A DNA stretch of 64,000 nt from Pseudescherichia sp031987975 (GTDB taxonomy: Bacteria > Pseudomonadota > Gammaproteobacteria > Enterobacterales > Enterobacteriaceae), in contig NZ_DALZYX010000008.1 of assembly GCF_031987975.1 (NCBI RefSeq), positions 62,001-126,000 on the forward strand, read 5' to 3'. How positions within the stretch are numbered: position 1 is the first letter of the stretch; every line of letters begins with the position of its first letter. Made by a program: the position numbers and the translations under genes. The notes under the pieces were generated by a model. The model had not been told where the DNA came from and did not search any database. It was given only the letters and a program-made list of their open reading frames with translations. Below, piece by piece: positions 18,947 to 28,800 of this stretch.

Positions 18947-18951
18947 GAGCG

Positions 18952-20091
18952 TTACCAGTTGTGAACGTCGCTGGCGGTGTCGGTCATGTAGCGAACGCCA
19001 CTGATCGTCGGCAGCAACTGATTGATAAGGCGGTTCCAGCGGGTAACCGGCGCGGTAGTCACGTAGACCACGTCGTAAGGTTGAAGCCGGAACTCCGTCG
19101 CCATCACCAGCGAGGTGGCATCGGACATATCGAGCTGGTAAATATTGGCCATCTTGCCGCTGCGGCCGCCCTCGCCTTTCAGCGGACGGATCACAAAGAT
19201 GCCGCTGGCATCCGACGAGGTGAGATCCAGACCTTCGGCCTGGCCCAGCGCTTCGGTCAGGGTCATGCCGCTGAAGTCCATCTTGAGGGTGCTCTGTTTT
19301 TTCACTTCGCCCATCACGAACACTTTCAGATCGTCATTGCGCGGCACGAACAGAATGTCACCCGGATAGAGCAGACGGTTCTGGCTCAGGTCGCCGTTTT
19401 GCATCAGCGCCTGCAGGGAGATACGCTGCTCGCGGCCCTCATGGGTGAGTACCACGTTGCGCCAGTCGGCGGCGTCGGTCAGGCCGCCGGCGGCGTTAAT
19501 CGCATCCAGCACGGTAAGCGGCACGTTGGTAATGGCCTGCTGGCCCGATTTATTGACCTGCCCGGAGATATAGGCTTTCTGCGAGCGGAAAGCGGCGATA
19601 TTAACGTCCACCTGCGGGTCGGCGATGTACTGCGCTAAGCGGCCGGTAATATCACTGCGAATTTCGCCAAGGGTTTTGCCCACGACGTGGACTCTGCCAA
19701 TGTAGGGGTAGAACATGGTGCCGTCGGGCTGTACCCAGTTACCGGCGTCGCTGGAGCTGCGGTACTGCCCGGCGGGGGTGGTCAGTTCCGGGTGATCCCA
19801 GACGGTGACGTTAAGGACATCACCTGGGCCAACGCGGTACTGGTAGCTGGAGATCTCCTGGTCCAGCGACATATTAGGTTGGGCGACGTTGGGTCGGGGT
19901 CGAAGCTGTTCTACCAGTCGGGGAGTCAAAGGATAAACATTCACCATGCGGTCGAGATCGAAATCAGCATCTTGCTGTTTAATCACATCCTTACCCATTG
20001 TGGTCATATTGCTTCCGGGGAAAACCGTGCAACCACTCATCAAGGCCACAGATACCAATAATGGCATCAATTTCATTTTGGATTTCATCAT
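18952..20091 (-). CDS. wza: Wza, outer-membrane polysaccharide export lipoprotein
   Basis: This 379-aa protein is the outer-membrane channel for colanic acid. A lipoprotein signal peptide ends in LMSG|C with the acylated cysteine at residue 21. The Poly_export domain (YRVGPGDVLNVTVWDHPELT, from about residue 84) and two SLBB repeats follow. The C-terminal amphipathic helix that forms the outer-membrane barrel ends in DVHNW. It is the first gene of the operon and is preceded by a 476-bp region shared with divergent yegH. Confidence 0.97.
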   Translation of the reverse strand: MMKSKMKLMPLLVSVALMSGCTVFPGSNMTTMGKDVIKQQDADFDLDRMVNVYPLTPRLVEQLRPRPNVAQPNMSLDQEISSYQYRVGPGDVLNVTVWDHPELTTPAGQYRSSSDAGNWVQPDGTMFYPYIGRVHVVGKTLGEIRSDITGRLAQYIADPQVDVNIAAFRSQKAYISGQVNKSGQQAITNVPLTVLDAINAAGGLTDAADWRNVVLTHEGREQRISLQALMQNGDLSQNRLLYPGDILFVPRNDDLKVFVMGEVKKQSTLKMDFSGMTLTEALGQAEGLDLTSSDASGIFVIRPLKGEGGRSGKMANIYQLDMSDATSLVMATEFRLQPYDVVYVTTAPVTRWNRLINQLLPTISGVRYMTDTASDVHNW

Positions 20092-20453
20092 TGATTATTT
20101 ATCACTTTGGCAGAGTAATTATCCTGTGCAATTTAAATAGCGCTGCGTTCGCCGCACATTTAACAGAATGCATTTAATGTCTGTTAAATATAACTGGCAT
20201 CAGTCCTAAAAAGCGCCTGGTCAAATGCAGCCGACTGATAGTATTAGCAAAGGTGATTAATACCCCTTATGATCCAGAGACATAACGTTAAACCACGGGC
20301 GGACAACGCCGGGCAGGACAACGGGAAAATAGTTTAGTAAAGTAGCGCGTTAACGCTGGAAGAATTGTTGCAGCTAAAGGAATTACAGGCAAGGTTCCGC
20401 TTTACCTGATGCCAGTTTTTAAGAATAAGATTAAGTCGCTATTTTTAGTGTTT

Positions 20454-20467
20454 TAGGAATTACTTCA
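20454..20467 (-). promoter_or_regulatory. candidate RcsAB box upstream of wza
   Basis: On the minus strand the sequence TGAAGTAATTCCTA resembles the RcsAB box consensus TAAGAATATTCCTA, with the right half (ATTCCTA) exact. It lies about 363 bp upstream of the wza start, consistent with the long leader known for this operon in E. coli. The Rcs phosphorelay activates colanic acid genes through RcsA-RcsB at such sites. The match is by eye only. I could not find an ops/JUMPstart core (GGCGGTAGC) in the leader. Confidence 0.5.
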
Positions 20468-20469
20468 TA

Positions 20470-20498
20470 TTGACAAAAAAAATAGACACTTTTACATC
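20470..20498 (+). promoter_or_regulatory. candidate sigma70 promoter for yegH
   Basis: An exact TTGACA (20470-20475) is followed after 17 bp by TACATC, a weak -10 element. It is oriented toward yegH, 70 bp upstream of its ATG, in the 476-bp wza-yegH divergent region. It lies next to the candidate RcsAB box. The rest of that region is AT-rich with no further feature I can support. Confidence 0.35.
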
Positions 20499-20567
20499 TG
20501 CGATATATCCTAATTTACATTCCCGCAGAGTCGGGTAATTATTTTTCTGGAGGGTACGAAACGTATT

Positions 20568-22148
20568 ATGGAATGGATTGCCGATCCATCAATCTGGGCC
20601 GGGCTGCTGACGCTGGTGGTTATCGAGCTGGTGTTAGGTATTGATAACCTGGTCTTTATCGCCATCCTGGCGGAGAAGTTGCCTCCCGCTCAACGCGACC
20701 GGGCGCGGGTTACCGGCCTGGTGCTGGCCATGCTAATGCGTCTGTTGTTGCTGGCCTCTATCTCCTGGCTGGTGACCCTCACCACGCCCCTCTTCTCGCT
20801 GCGCGGCTTCAGCTTCAGCGCCCGGGATCTGATCATGCTGTTTGGCGGCCTTTTCCTGCTCTTTAAGGCCACCGTCGAACTCAACGAGCGGCTGGAGGGT
20901 AAGGACAGCGATAACCCCACCCAGCGGCGCGGGGCTAAATTCTGGGCAGTAGTGGCGCAAATTGTGGTGCTGGACGCGGTCTTCTCGCTGGACTCAGTGA
21001 TCACCGCCGTGGGGATGGTCGATCATCTGGCGGTAATGATGGCGGCGGTTGTCATTGCTATCGCACTGATGCTGCTGGCCAGCAAGGCCCTGACGCGCTT
21101 TGTTAACAGCCACCCGACGATTGTCATTCTCTGTCTCAGTTTCCTGCTGATGATCGGCTTCAGCCTGATTGCCGACGGCTTCGGCTTCCACATTCCGAAA
21201 GGCTACCTGTATGCCGCCATTGGCTTCTCGGTAATGATTGAGGCCCTTAACCAGCTGGCGATCTTTAACCGCCGCCGCTTTCTCTCCGCTAACCAGACGC
21301 TGCGCCAGCGCACGACCGACGCGGTGATGCGCCTGCTGAGCAACAGGAAAGAGGATGCCGAGCTGGACGTAGAAACCTCCTCCCTGCTGGCGGATCATGA
21401 TAATCACCAGATCTTCAATACCCAGGAGCGGCTGATGATTGAGCGGGTATTGAACCTTAACCAGCGCACCGTCAGCAGCATCATGACCTCCCGTCATGAT
21501 ATTGAGTATATCGATCTCAGCGCACCGGAAGAGGAGATCCGTGCCCTGCTGGATAAAAACCAGCATACCCGCATGGTAGTGACCGGTGGCGATGAGCATG
21601 AGGATCTGCTGGGCGTGGTGCATATTCTCGACCTCCTTCAGCAGTCGCTGCGCGGTGAGCCGCTCAACATTAACGTGCTGATCCGCCAACCGCTGGTCTT
21701 CCCCGAGGGGCTGCCGCTGCTGCAGGCGCTGGAACAGTTCCGCAACGCGCGGACGCACTTTGCCTTTGTGGTAGATGAGTTTGGTTCTATCGAGGGGATC
21801 GTAACCCTCAGCGACGTGATGGAGACCATTGCCGGCAACCTGCCGAACGAAGTGGAAGAGATTGACGCCCGCCACGACATTCAGAAAAACGCCGACGGCA
21901 GCTGGACGGCAAACGGTCACATGCCGCTGGAGGATCTGGTTCAGTATGTGCCCCTGCCGCTGGATGAGAAGCGCGAGTATCACACTATCGCCGGGCTGCT
22001 GATGGAGTATTCACAGCGCATTCCCAAAGTAGGGGAAGAGGTACAGGTGGGTGACTACCTGCTGAAGACGCTGCAGGTCGAAAGCCACCGGGTACAGAAG
22101 GTGCAGATTGTGCCGCTGGAGACAGCGGACGAGGAGTACGAAGTTTAA
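20568..22148 (+). CDS. yegH: YegH, TerC-family membrane protein with CBS pair and CorC domain
   Basis: This 526-aa inner-membrane protein matches E. coli YegH. Residues 1-235 form a TerC domain of about seven helices, including the paired acidic membrane motifs ELVLGIDNLVFIA and VLDAVFSLDSVITAVGM. Residues 300-425 carry two CBS motifs (SSIMTSRHDIEYID; FVVDEFGSIEGIVTLSDVME), and the last 80 residues form a CorC/HlyC-type domain. Related proteins are linked to metal (manganese) export, but YegH's substrate is not settled. It is divergent from the colanic acid operon, and two REP sequences follow it. Confidence 0.94.
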   Translation: MEWIADPSIWAGLLTLVVIELVLGIDNLVFIAILAEKLPPAQRDRARVTGLVLAMLMRLLLLASISWLVTLTTPLFSLRGFSFSARDLIMLFGGLFLLFKATVELNERLEGKDSDNPTQRRGAKFWAVVAQIVVLDAVFSLDSVITAVGMVDHLAVMMAAVVIAIALMLLASKALTRFVNSHPTIVILCLSFLLMIGFSLIADGFGFHIPKGYLYAAIGFSVMIEALNQLAIFNRRRFLSANQTLRQRTTDAVMRLLSNRKEDAELDVETSSLLADHDNHQIFNTQERLMIERVLNLNQRTVSSIMTSRHDIEYIDLSAPEEEIRALLDKNQHTRMVVTGGDEHEDLLGVVHILDLLQQSLRGEPLNINVLIRQPLVFPEGLPLLQALEQFRNARTHFAFVVDEFGSIEGIVTLSDVMETIAGNLPNEVEEIDARHDIQKNADGSWTANGHMPLEDLVQYVPLPLDEKREYHTIAGLLMEYSQRIPKVGEEVQVGDYLLKTLQVESHRVQKVQIVPLETADEEYEV

Positions 22149-22236
22149 CGCCGGGCGGCACTGCGTTTGCCCGGCCTACGGGAACTCGGTGCCGGTTGTA
22201 TTTTGTAGGCCCGGCAAGCGAAAGCGCCGCCGGGCA
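22148..22236. repeat. pair of REP elements (BIME) between yegH and asmA
   Basis: Two REP palindromes in opposite orientation occur at about 22148-22180 (GCCGGGCGGCA..TGCCCGGCCTAC) and 22205-22236 (GTAGGCCCGGCAAGCG..GCCGCCGGGC). They lie between the convergent genes yegH and asmA, the usual place for such elements, where they protect 3' ends and can bind gyrase or IHF. Confidence 0.85.
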
Positions 22237-22251
22237 TCATCATGCAGAGTA

Positions 22252-24102
22252 TTAGAGCTTATCGATCAGCTTCTTAATATCTTTACTGCGCTGGCTATCT
22301 TTGTTGCGATCCGCCCAGTCGTTAAGACGGCGTTTCGCCTCATCCTGGAGATGCTTACGTAGCACCTGATCCACCTGCAGATTGTAATTGAGCGCCTGCC
22401 ATTTACCATAGACGCGCAGCGGGATCGGCGTGTCACGCAGGAACTCAATCAGCTTCCCGTCGCCTTTCCAGCCTTCAGTAACCTGCACGTTAAAGCGGGT
22501 ATCACAGAGCTGTTTCACCAGGTCGAGCGTGCCCTGGCCGGAAAGATTCAGCAGCGCGGAGTGCCCCTGCATATCGTCGAGCGCCATCTGTCCGCGATCG
22601 AGGGTTAAATCAGTACTGAAGCTATCGAGCCGGGTCGCGCTATCGTAGTTCTGCTGCGCTTCTACATCGCTGCTGCGGGCCACCGCCTGCTGGATAAGCT
22701 GCTGGAAGTTCAGCCCCTCCATCCGGGTGTTAGCCATCTCAACGTGGGCGCTGCCCTGCCAGCTGCGACGAAACGCCTCGGCGTCCACTCTGTCGCCGTT
22801 AAAATCTCCTGCCAGAGAGAGCTTGCCGGTCAACGCCAACGGATAGTCAAAGGCTTTCAGTACCGTGCCAATCTCAACGTTATCAAGCTGCGGCTGAAAG
22901 GTGCTTTTCGGCGCTTTACCCCGGACATCAAGGCTGCCCGGCAGGGAGAGCGTGCCCTCCCCCAGCTTCCCGGTCAGGGTCGAAAGGGTTAACAGGCCCG
23001 CGTTATTGGTGATGTGGCTGCTGACATCGGTAAAGTCCATCCCCCGCCAGCGGGCTTTTTTCGCGGTCAGCGCCAGGTTTGCCGTAAAGCCGCGCAGGCT
23101 GCTGTAATCATCGCTGTCAACGTCCCGGGCAATAACAGGGCGCGGCAGCGTCATCAGGCTCTGGCCCTGCTGCGTCGCGGTGGCGTTGGTGGCCGGGTTA
23201 GTCACCGCGCCCAGCAGATTCTCCATGTTCAGATTGTCAAAGGCGAGATCCAGCGCCCAGTCGGGTTGATCTCCCAGCCTCACGCTGCCGCTGCCGGTCA
23301 CCGCGCTGTCGTTGGCGGTCATAGTCAGCTGGCTAAAGGTGAGCTGCTTTTGTGCTTCCCGCCACTGGGCCTGGAAGCTGCCCTGCCCGGTAACGCCCTG
23401 GGCAGGCAGGTCGCCGCCCTGGAGCTGCCAGTTAAGCTGCTCCACGACGGCGGTCAGGTTATAGGGGTAGTCGGCGGCATTAACGTTCGCCTTTAGCGCC
23501 AGAGTCAGATCGCGCTGGTTGCGGTTAATCCGCCCGGAGAAATCCACGCTGGCATGGTAGCTTTCATCCTGATCCATTTTGAGATGGATATTACGCACCG
23601 TCACCTGCTCGTCATCCTTATGCTGGAAGACAAGCACGCTGTCGGCGATTTGCAGGTGGGAGACCGCCCAGGACCAGCCGCGATCGCTCTCCATCTGCGG
23701 CAGCGAGTTCTCCTGCGGCGCAACCGGCGCACCCTCAGGCTCCGACGCCTCGGTCTGCGGGGTAAGCTGAACAACCGCGCCTTTTAACATCACCTGCTTA
23801 ACGTGCAGCTGATGGGAAAGCAGCGGCAGCAGCTCCACGTCCAGCCGCATATTGTCCGCCGTCACCAGCGACTGTGATGCGCCGGGCGCGGTCAGCGACA
23901 TGCGTCCAGAGAGAATGCTCAGCCGGGGCCAGACGTGCCAGCGTAGCGGCTCGTCAAGCTTCAGCTGATAACCGCTGCGCGACTCAACCTGTCGCACCAT
24001 GTAATCCCGAAAGTCGTTCGGGTTCACCAGCAGCACCAACGCAGAAAGGCCGGCGACCAGCACGACCAGTAAAATCATCAGCGTGGTTAACACTCTTCTC
24101 AT
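22252..24102 (-). CDS. asmA: AsmA, outer-membrane assembly-related protein
   Basis: This 616-aa protein matches AsmA, an AsmA/TamB-like inner-membrane protein that faces the periplasm. It affects outer-membrane protein and lipopolysaccharide balance, probably as a bridge for lipid transfer. One N-terminal membrane anchor (about residues 6-27) is followed by a long beta-rich domain and the family's C-terminal conserved region (TRFNVQVTEGW through VYGKWQALNYNLQVDQVL). Its length is one residue from E. coli AsmA. It is followed by a REP pair and lies 41 bp downstream of dcd. Confidence 0.95.
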   Translation of the reverse strand: MRRVLTTLMILLVVLVAGLSALVLLVNPNDFRDYMVRQVESRSGYQLKLDEPLRWHVWPRLSILSGRMSLTAPGASQSLVTADNMRLDVELLPLLSHQLHVKQVMLKGAVVQLTPQTEASEPEGAPVAPQENSLPQMESDRGWSWAVSHLQIADSVLVFQHKDDEQVTVRNIHLKMDQDESYHASVDFSGRINRNQRDLTLALKANVNAADYPYNLTAVVEQLNWQLQGGDLPAQGVTGQGSFQAQWREAQKQLTFSQLTMTANDSAVTGSGSVRLGDQPDWALDLAFDNLNMENLLGAVTNPATNATATQQGQSLMTLPRPVIARDVDSDDYSSLRGFTANLALTAKKARWRGMDFTDVSSHITNNAGLLTLSTLTGKLGEGTLSLPGSLDVRGKAPKSTFQPQLDNVEIGTVLKAFDYPLALTGKLSLAGDFNGDRVDAEAFRRSWQGSAHVEMANTRMEGLNFQQLIQQAVARSSDVEAQQNYDSATRLDSFSTDLTLDRGQMALDDMQGHSALLNLSGQGTLDLVKQLCDTRFNVQVTEGWKGDGKLIEFLRDTPIPLRVYGKWQALNYNLQVDQVLRKHLQDEAKRRLNDWADRNKDSQRSKDIKKLIDKL

Positions 24103-24143
24103 GGCATCCTCAACGAGCAGCTATCACAAGGCGCAACAGGCGC

Positions 24144-24725
24144 TCAGTCTTTATCGATTCGGCTGGCCACCGCGCCCTGCTGATCGCGGTACTTTGCGTC
24201 CTGGCGACGGTTATAGGGGCGCGCGGCCGGACCGGAAAGCGGCTCAAAGCTGAGCGCGCCGATAAGCATTCCCGGACGCAGCGCCAGCGGCAGCTTACCG
24301 GAGTTATAAAATTCGAGTACGATGCAGCCAGACCAGCCCGGATCGATACGGTGGGCGGTGACGTGCACCATCAGGCCCAGCCGAGCCAGCGAGGAGCGAC
24401 CGTCCAGCCAGCCCACCAGATCCGCAGGCAGGGTCACGGACTCAAAGGTCACCGCCAGCGCCAGTTCGCCCGGGTGCAGGAAGAAAGCATCACCTTCCGC
24501 GAGCACAATCTCATCGCTCATCACGCGATCCAGTGCGGCGCTCACCTCATCCTTGGGACCACTCAGATCGATAAAGGCAGCAGTGTGGCCACGGAAGGTG
24601 CGAAACTTGTTGCCCAGACGAACATCCACCGTCGCACCGTTGATGCGCTCCACCGGGGGGCGCGGAGTGATCGACAGGCGACCATCGTCCAGCCAGGCTT
24701 CAATATCGCGGTCACACAAACGCAT
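24144..24725 (-). CDS. dcd: dCTP deaminase
   Basis: This 193-aa enzyme deaminates dCTP to dUTP, the main source of dUMP for dTMP synthesis in enteric bacteria. It has the trimeric dUTPase-like fold markers GRSSLARLGLMVHVTAHRID and the active-site glutamate in GCIVLEFYNSGKLPL near residue 138. The length equals the E. coli enzyme. It sits between udk and asmA, with 118 bp from the udk stop, which could hold its own promoter. Confidence 0.97.
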   Translation of the reverse strand: MRLCDRDIEAWLDDGRLSITPRPPVERINGATVDVRLGNKFRTFRGHTAAFIDLSGPKDEVSAALDRVMSDEIVLAEGDAFFLHPGELALAVTFESVTLPADLVGWLDGRSSLARLGLMVHVTAHRIDPGWSGCIVLEFYNSGKLPLALRPGMLIGALSFEPLSGPAARPYNRRQDAKYRDQQGAVASRIDKD

Positions 24726-24843
24726 AGCACTTTCTCCTTAGGTGCTGCCTGCCCGGCTAAGTTCGCCCTGGGCAGACAAGTTATCTCTGAACGGTACACA
24801 ATTCGCGCCGTTTATTCAAAACCAGACGGCTCAAAAAACCCGG

Positions 24844-25485
24844 TTATTCAAAAAACTGGCTGATTTTGGCCTTGAGGATATCGATAGCAATGCGGTTTTT
24901 CCCGCCGCGCGGCACGATAATGTCAGCGTACTGTTTAGAAGGCTCAATAAACTGCAGGAACATCGGACGCACTGTCTTCTGATATTGTGCCATCACCGAG
25001 TCCATAGAGCGGCCGCGTTCGTTAACGTCGCGCTTAATACGGCGCATCAGGCAGATGTCCAGCGGGGTATCGACAAAGATCGAGAAGTTCATTGCCTCGC
25101 GCAGGCGCGCGTCGGTCAGCAGCAGAATGCCCTCAAGAATGATCACCTTCTTGGGTTCAATATGGATGGTCTCAGCGGTACGGGTATGCTCAACGTAGCT
25201 GTAAACCGGCAGCTCAATGGGATTGCCGCCTTTCAGCGTCTGCAAATGTTCGAACAGCAGATTGTGATCCATGGCGCTGGGATGGTCGTAGTTCGTTTTG
25301 ACACGCTCTTCCATCAACAGGTGACTTTGATCCTTGTAGTAGCTATCTTCTGGGATAACGCCAATATGTTCATCACCAACCTGTTCGCGCAACTCGCGGT
25401 AAAGCGTACTGGCAATGAGACTTTTACCTGAAGCGGATGCGCCGGCGATGCCGATAATGACGCACTGATGGGACTTATCAGTCAT
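24844..25485 (-). CDS. udk: Uridine kinase
   Basis: This 213-aa enzyme phosphorylates uridine and cytidine in pyrimidine salvage. The P-loop GASASGKS is near residue 14 and DSYYKDQSHL, a nucleoside-binding segment, near residue 47. DHNLLFEHLQ and the DTPLDICLMRRIKRD lid region are also present. It is divergent from dgcE across 343 bp. It belongs to the udk-dcd-asmA cluster conserved in enterics. Confidence 0.97.
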   Translation of the reverse strand: MTDKSHQCVIIGIAGASASGKSLIASTLYRELREQVGDEHIGVIPEDSYYKDQSHLLMEERVKTNYDHPSAMDHNLLFEHLQTLKGGNPIELPVYSYVEHTRTAETIHIEPKKVIILEGILLLTDARLREAMNFSIFVDTPLDICLMRRIKRDVNERGRSMDSVMAQYQKTVRPMFLQFIEPSKQYADIIVPRGGKNRIAIDILKAKISQFFE

Positions 25486-25828
25486 AAATTTTGCGACCTG
25501 ATTAACCTGGAAGTAAAGAAGGGAGACGCTATAGCGTCAAACGCGGCAATTATAGGGATTTCGCTCTCGTGATACCAGTCGAATGCGCAAACGTCTGCCA
25601 CAACGGCTTCAATCCGGCATAATTACCTTTTCGCAAATTAAAACGGCTATTTTTCCAGCGTTCAGCCGCCTTTTTTGGCAGACTAAGTGATTAATAACAC
25701 TATGATGTCAAATTATGAGCGGTCACCATAGGAATTGTAAATTGTTTGTACTAGCATAATCCAAATTTCAATTTTACCCGTCCAGGCTTTATGAACCTGG
25801 CGGCACAGGGACTGCGGATAAAGCGGTA
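25486..25828. other. udk-dgcE divergent intergenic region
   Basis: This 343-bp region separates divergent udk and dgcE and must hold both promoters. It is AT-rich in the middle (25620-25790). I see no operator, terminator or RNA gene that I can name with confidence. Confidence 0.4.
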
Positions 25829-28800
25829 ATGAATAAACAATACCAGCGCGTTTTGGTTACTACCCCAAATCCCCTACTGAGGCTGCTCAGTTTAGGACTG
25901 GTGACCTTTATCTTCACCCTGTTTTCCCTTGAACTGACCCGTTTCGGCACCATCCTTGCGCCGCTGTGGTTCCCCACCTCCATTATGATGGTCGCCTTCT
26001 ACCGCCACGCCGGACGCATGTGGCCGGGTATCGCTATCGCCTGCTCGCTGGGTAGCCTGGCCGCGTCGTCTCTGCTCTTGCAGTCGCACGAAATGAATCT
26101 CTGGTATCCGGCAATCAATATTATTGAGGCGCTGGCCGGGGCGGTGCTGCTGCGCAAGATGCTGCCCTGGTACAACCCGCTGCAAAACTTGGGGGACTGG
26201 ATCCGTTTGACCATCGGCAGTGCCGTGGTACCTCCCCTGCTCGGCGGGCTGCTGGTATGCATGTTACCCGGCAACGAGAACCTGCTGCGCACCTTTATGA
26301 TCTGGGTACTCTCGGAATCTATCGGCGCGCTGGCGCTGGTTCCTCTCGGGCTGATGTTTAAGCTGCACTACCTGCTGCGCCACCGCAAGCCGCAGCTGCT
26401 GCTGGAGACGCTGGTGACGCTGGCGGTTACCCTTTTCCTGAGCTGGCTCTCTATGCTGTATCTGCCGTGGCCCTTTACCGCCGTTATTGTTCTGCTGATG
26501 TGGACCGCAGTCCGTCTACCGCGGCTGGAGGCGTTTCTCATCTTCCTCGTCACCATCATGGTGGTGTCGCTGATGATGACCCACGGCCCGATGGAGCTAA
26601 ACAACTTTAACAGCAGCGCCATGCTGAATGCCCCCTGGCTGCCGTTTATGATGATCCTGCTGCCGGCCAACGTCATGACCATGGTGATGTACTCCTTTCG
26701 CGCCGAGCGCAAGCACATTACTGAAAGCGAAGCCCGCTTCCGCAACGCCATGGAGTACTCGGCCATCGGCATGGCATTGGTGGGCACCGACGGCCAGTGG
26801 TTACAGGTCAACAAGGCGCTGTGCAATTTTCTTGGCTACTCCCAGGATGAGCTGCGCCTGCTCACCTTCCAGCAGCTCACCTGGCCGGAAGATCTCAACA
26901 GCGACCTCGAACAGCTTGAGATGCTGGTGCGCGGCGAAATCGACAGCTACTCCATGGAGAAGCGCTACTATACCCGCACGGGGGATATCGTCTGGGCGCT
27001 GCTGGCAGTGTCGCTGGTACGCCATCCGGACGGCACGCCGCTCTACTTCATCTCCCAGGTGGAAGATATCAACGATCTGAAACACACCGAATGGGTCAAC
27101 AAGCGGCTGATGGAGCGCATTACGCTGGCCAACGAAGCCGGGGGGATCGGCATCTGGGAGTGGGATCTGGAGCCGGACATTATCAGCTGGGATAAGCGCA
27201 TGTTTGAGCTTTACGAGCAACCGCCGCACGTGAAGCCCACCTGGAAGCTCTGGTATGAGTGCGTGGTTCCGGAGGACAGAGCCGAGGCCGAACGCATTAT
27301 CCGCGACTCGCTGGTGGCAAGAACCGCGTTTAAGCTTGAGTACCGCATCCATGTTAAAGAGGGCGTTCGCCATATCCGTGCCCTGGCGAACCGGGTGCTG
27401 AATAAAAACGGTGAAGTTGAACGGCTGCTCGGCGTCAATATGGACATGACCGAGGTGAAACAGCTCAACGAGGCCCTGTTCCAGGAGAAAGAGCGGCTGC
27501 ACATCACCCTCGACTCCATCGGTGAAGCGGTGCTCTGTACCGATGTAGATATGAATGTCACCTTTATGAATCCGGTGGCGGAAAAAATGAGCGGCTGGCA
27601 GCAGGAGCACGCCATCGGCCAGGCTCTGCTGAACGTGCTGCGCATCACCTTTGGTGATAACGGCCCTACGCTGGAAAACATCCATAGCGGTGATATGTCG
27701 CGTTCAGCCATTGAACAGGACGTGGTGCTGCACTGCCGCAACGGCGGCACCTACGATATTCACTACAGCGTAACGCCCCTCAGCACCCTGGACGGGCAGA
27801 ACATCGGCTTCGTTCTGGTGATCCAGGACGTGACCGAGTCGCGGAAGATGCTGCGCCAGCTGAGCTACAGCGCCTCCCACGATGCGCTGACCCATCTGGC
27901 GAATCGCGTTAGCTTCGAGAATCATCTTAAGCGCCTGCTGCTGACGGTGCAGGAGACGCATCAGCGCCACGCGCTGGTCTATATCGATCTCGACCGCTTT
28001 AAGGCAGTTAACGATACCGCAGGCCATGCGGCGGGCGATGCCCTGCTACGGGAACTCTCTTCCCTGATGCTCAGCATGCTGCGCTCTACCGATGTGCTTG
28101 CCCGCCTCGGTGGGGATGAATTTGGCCTGCTGCTGCCAGACTGCAATATCGAGAGCGCACGCTACATCTCCGGGCGCATCATTCACGCCATCAACGACTA
28201 CCGCTTTATGTGGGAGGGCCACCTGCACCGCATCGGGGCCAGCGCCGGCATCACCCTGATTGATGAGAACAACTGCCAGGCTTCCGAGGTAATGTCCCAG
28301 GCAGATATCGCCTGCTACGCCTCAAAAAACAATGGCCGTGGCGTGGTAACGGTGTACGAGCCGCAGCAGGATCATATGCATCACAACCGCAGCCTGATCT
28401 CCCTTGAGGAGCAGACGCGGATGATCCGCGATAACCATCTGCTGCTGGTGGCGCGCGGCGTCGCCTCCCCGCGTGTACCGGAGTCCTGCAACTTCTGGCT
28501 GCTCTCGCTGCGCCTGTGGACCAGCGAGGGGGAAGCCATGGAGGAGCGCGCCTTCCGCTCGGGTCTGGCCGAGCCGGAGCTGATCCGCGCCCTTGACCGT
28601 CGTGTGATCCATGAGTTCTTTACTAACAGCGCCGCTGGTGTCGTACGCAAAGGGGTCAGCGTCGCGCTGCCGCTCTCCAGCGCCGGGCTGGCCAGCCGGA
28701 CGGTAGTCAATGAGATCGTCGAGAAGCTGGAGCAGAGCGGGATGCCGGGCCGCCTGCTGCACTTTGTGATCCATGCCGATGCCCTGATGCGCGAAGAGAG

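Noticed and set aside
20419..20434. TAAGAATAAGATTA on the plus strand as RcsAB box
   Set aside because: It matches the left half of the consensus only; the minus-strand site at 20454-20467 has the more conserved right half exact.
25486..25828. Possible sRNA or riboswitch between udk and dgcE
   Set aside because: No conserved motif, terminator hairpin or known RNA pattern was found.
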